15,378 nt of DNA, taken from contig JASLCW010000187.1 of the NCBI GenBank assembly GCA_030151765.1, forward strand, positions 1 through 15,378. Direction: 5' to 3'. The stretch comes from Marmoricola sp. (GTDB lineage: Bacteria > Actinomycetota > Actinomycetes > Propionibacteriales > Nocardioidaceae). The first letter of the stretch is position 1. The number at the start of each line of letters is the position of its first letter. The position numbers and the translations under genes are program-made. The notes under the pieces are model-generated. The model searched no databases. It was not told where the DNA came from and saw only the letters and a list, made by a program, of their open reading frames with translations. Positions 13,675-15,378 of the stretch are shown piece by piece.

Positions 13675-15132
13675 TCACCTCGTCATGTGGCTCGGGGAAT
13701 CGAGAAAGACCGTCAGCAGCCGGGGCAGGTTCCACCTGACCAGGTCGTGCGAGGCGGTGATCACGGTGGCGGGACGGCAGTTGGCCGCCTGGCATGCCGC
13801 CGTCAGCAGGACAGCGGTCGACGGGCGTCCGAGAAGCCGCCGGGACAGGTGGTCGACCAGCAGGTCGAAGCGGACCGACTTCTGCGGCAGCCAGGCCGCG
13901 GGTCGCCGGTAGCCGATCTGCTCGGTCGGCCACCAGGCACCACTCATCGAGTAGTGCACGTCGAGCGAGGCGAGGAAGCGCGAGGTCGACGACCACGAGG
14001 CGCCGTCGTCGGGTCGCCCGTCCGGGCGCGGCCATCCGAAGGGGGTCATCCCGAGCGCCTCGGCCGCCCAGAGCATCTGGTTGGCGGCACTGCGGTCGGA
14101 CCCGGTGCGTGGTGGCGCCAGCGAGACGCCGAGTGCCCGGTAGGTGGCGACGACATCCTCGGACGGCGTACGGACCTTGTTGCCGCGCGCCTGCTTGAAC
14201 TCCGTCGACGCGACGATCGCGCGCAGTACGGGTTTGATCTGGGTCCGGTTGGCCAGATAGATCGCAGCCAGCCTCCGCACCAGCGCCGCGGACGGGTTGT
14301 CGGAGACGAAGCGGACGGCCAGCTTGCGCGCGATCCGTTCGGCGGTGCGAGGGTGATGCGCCAGATAGCTCAGATAGGCACGTACGGCGGCGCGACCGTC
14401 GGTGGCGGCATTGGCGTGGCGGAAGCCCATGACCTGGATCGGTCCGGTCCAGTGCGCCGACGGGTCGTAGGAGAACTTCCAGTCCGTCCAGATCCCCACG
14501 GTGTAGCCGGTGAGGATGCGCGCGGAGTTCTTCACGTCGTTCTCGGAGTAGGTGCCCCTGCCGACGGTGTGCAGCTCGAGGAGCTCGCGGCCGAGGTTCT
14601 CGTTGGGCGCCTCCTTCGACGAGTTCGCATTGCTGAGCCAGGTCTGCATGGCGGGGTGCAGGATCGCCGTGGCGAGGAGGGATTCGAAGCTGCCGAGGGC
14701 TCGGGCGCGGATCACCTTGCCGTACGCCGTACGGAAGGGTCCGACCTCGCCGACCGCCGGCACGTGGAAGTGGTGCTCCCAGAATTCGGCCATGACCTCC
14801 TGGACCTGGCGCTCGGAGCCGATACGCCGGACCATCGCCCACCGCTGATAGTTCGCGTCGGCCTCCCAGAGGTCCTCGACATGGCTCTGGGCACGCTTCC
14901 AGACGGTGGCGTCGGAGGCATTGACGGAGAGCCACCACGCCGACGTGGCCGTGTACCAGGTGTCCGGGTAGCCGCCCGCGAGCTGTCGCTCGAACCAGGG
15001 TCCGAAACCACCCGCCTTGCGGATCTGCTTGTGCAAGCCGGGTGTCCAGCCATTGCTGAACCTGTTGAGCGCATGCAGCGTCGCGGCTCCCGGGATCTTC
15101 GTCTTCCGGTAGGCGCGCGGGTGATAGGCCAC
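13675..15132 (-). CDS. DUF1800 protein
   Basis: A 485-residue DUF1800 protein. The family hallmarks are FWEHHFHV (117-124) and PNENLGRELLELHTVG (176-191), followed by DVKNSARILTGYTVG (199-213) and the mainly helical C-terminus (SARFVSDNP-like AVRFVSDNPSAALVRRLAAIY, LRAIVASTEFKQ, VATYRALGV, ANQMLWAAEALGMTPFGWPRPDG). There is no signal peptide or transmembrane helix, in contrast to its Tat-exported DUF1501 partner; if it acts outside the cell it may be carried across by that partner (inference). The biochemical role of DUF1800 is not established. GTG 15132 is the start: CACCTCCTCC on the plus strand (15138-15147) reads as GGAGGAGGTG, a very strong SD, 5 nt upstream. The two genes are surely one operon. 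The HNH gene ends only 30 bp upstream on the same strand. Confidence 0.9.
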   Translation of the reverse strand: MAYHPRAYRKTKIPGAATLHALNRFSNGWTPGLHKQIRKAGGFGPWFERQLAGGYPDTWYTATSAWWLSVNASDATVWKRAQSHVEDLWEADANYQRWAMVRRIGSERQVQEVMAEFWEHHFHVPAVGEVGPFRTAYGKVIRARALGSFESLLATAILHPAMQTWLSNANSSKEAPNENLGRELLELHTVGRGTYSENDVKNSARILTGYTVGIWTDWKFSYDPSAHWTGPIQVMGFRHANAATDGRAAVRAYLSYLAHHPRTAERIARKLAVRFVSDNPSAALVRRLAAIYLANRTQIKPVLRAIVASTEFKQARGNKVRTPSEDVVATYRALGVSLAPPRTGSDRSAANQMLWAAEALGMTPFGWPRPDGRPDDGASWSSTSRFLASLDVHYSMSGAWWPTEQIGYRRPAAWLPQKSVRFDLLVDHLSRRLLGRPSTAVLLTAACQAANCRPATVITASHDLVRWNLPRLLTVFLDSPSHMTR

Positions 15133-15137
15133 GGCTG

Positions 15138-15147
15138 CACCTCCTCC
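15138..15147 (-). promoter_or_regulatory. Strong ribosome-binding site fixing the DUF1800 GTG start
   Basis: Minus strand GGAGGAGGTG ends 5 nt before GTG 15132. It is the best Shine-Dalgarno sequence in the window and contrasts with the genes here that have none. Confidence 0.75.
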
Positions 15148-15162
15148 GGCGATGCCCTGACG

Positions 15163-15378
15163 CTATCCGGGCGGACCGTCGCGGGCGACGGAAGCGCTCC
15201 CGACAGGGACCTTGGTCACCCCGAGGTCGTACGAACGAAGCCCCTCCGGGGCTGGACCAGCCGGTCCGCTGGATCGTCGTCGGGTGAATCTGATGTCGCC
15301 GTTGGGGAGGCGGTCGTGGAGGTAGCGGTCGTCGTGGATGTGGTGGTGGTGCAGGCAGCAGAGGCTGACGGCCTTCTC
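15163..15378 (-). CDS. HNH endonuclease, DUF222 type (C-terminal 71 residues; 5' part beyond window)
   Basis: The frame is open from the right edge to a TAG at 15163-15165. It encodes EKAVSLCCLHHHHIHD near the edge, which fits the end of the HNH motif in actinobacterial DUF222/DUF13-E12-type proteins (usual form L-C-x-x-H-H-x-x-x-H), then LPNGDIRFTRRR, the usual 'LPDGTxxFTxPDG' strand, and a Gly/Pro-rich tail that looks unstructured. These proteins are present in many near-identical copies in some actinobacterial genomes and may be linked to selfish intervening elements, but this cannot be shown from a fragment. The N-terminal DUF222 domain should lie just right of the window. Confidence 0.75.
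   Translation of the reverse strand, partial: EKAVSLCCLHHHHIHDDRYLHDRLPNGDIRFTRRRSSGPAGPAPEGLRSYDLGVTKVPVGSASVARDGPPG

Noticed and set aside
15163..15378. Mobile element end or attachment site at the right edge
   Set aside because: The sequence is explained by the C-terminus of an HNH/DUF222 protein. No terminal inverted repeat, target duplication or integrase is visible in the available part.

Overview
The window looks like chromosomal DNA from a high-GC actinobacterium, possibly of the Nocardioides/Propionibacteriales type. This rests on the strong G/C third-codon bias, the partial DUF222-type HNH endonuclease, a PadR-fadH pair, a DUF1800/DUF1501 pair, and several genes that seem to be read from leaderless transcripts. 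The genus is an inference. I see no tRNA, rRNA, CRISPR array, insertion sequence, integrase or phage gene. All complete reading frames are intact, so this is ordinary chromosome with some poorly characterised gene families.

Layout. (1) 1-536, minus: 5' part of a lipoprotein amino-acid-type ABC substrate-binding protein, diverging from (2) 660-5756, plus: PadR regulator, 2,4-dienoyl-CoA reductase (FadH), an ABC-ATPase-like protein that has lost its ATPase motifs, and a YhgE/Pip-family membrane protein. PadR/fadH and pseudo-ATPase/Pip are each joined by a 4-base ATGA overlap, and only 29 bp separate the two pairs, so this is probably one operon. (3) 5816-8265, plus: two secreted proteins, one of unknown family and one seven-bladed propeller of the virginiamycin-B-lyase type with a basic C-terminal domain. 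(4) 8268-8344: a 32-bp-period tandem repeat between convergent genes. (5) 8339-10340: a GH1 beta-glucosidase (minus) diverging from a pirin (plus) across a 19-bp gap that may hold a shared -10 element. (6) 10384-12347: a NiCoT nickel/cobalt permease (plus) behind a Nur-box-like operator, convergent with an MpaB/DUF2236 oxygenase-family protein (minus) behind its own palindromic operator. A hairpin lies where they meet. (7) 12401-15132, minus: DUF1800 followed by a Tat-exported DUF1501 protein. (8) 15163-15378, minus: C-terminal end of an HNH endonuclease that continues beyond the window.

Regulation is the most informative part. Three genes (the binding protein, NiCoT and MpaB-like) have a TAnnnT -10 hexamer 6-7 nt before the start codon, the geometry of leaderless mRNA. 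In the NiCoT and MpaB-like promoters a perfect palindrome covers promoter elements. The NiCoT palindrome fits the nickel-sensor Nur consensus, which would make nickel uptake nickel-repressed.

The best candidate for an undescribed system is the pseudo-ATPase/Pip pair. Its nucleotide-binding domain lacks recognisable Walker A, signature and Walker B residues, yet is translationally coupled to a membrane protein whose outer part carries two arrays of glycines spaced exactly every seven residues. The role is unknown; a non-hydrolysing partner of an export or envelope-spanning protein is an inference.
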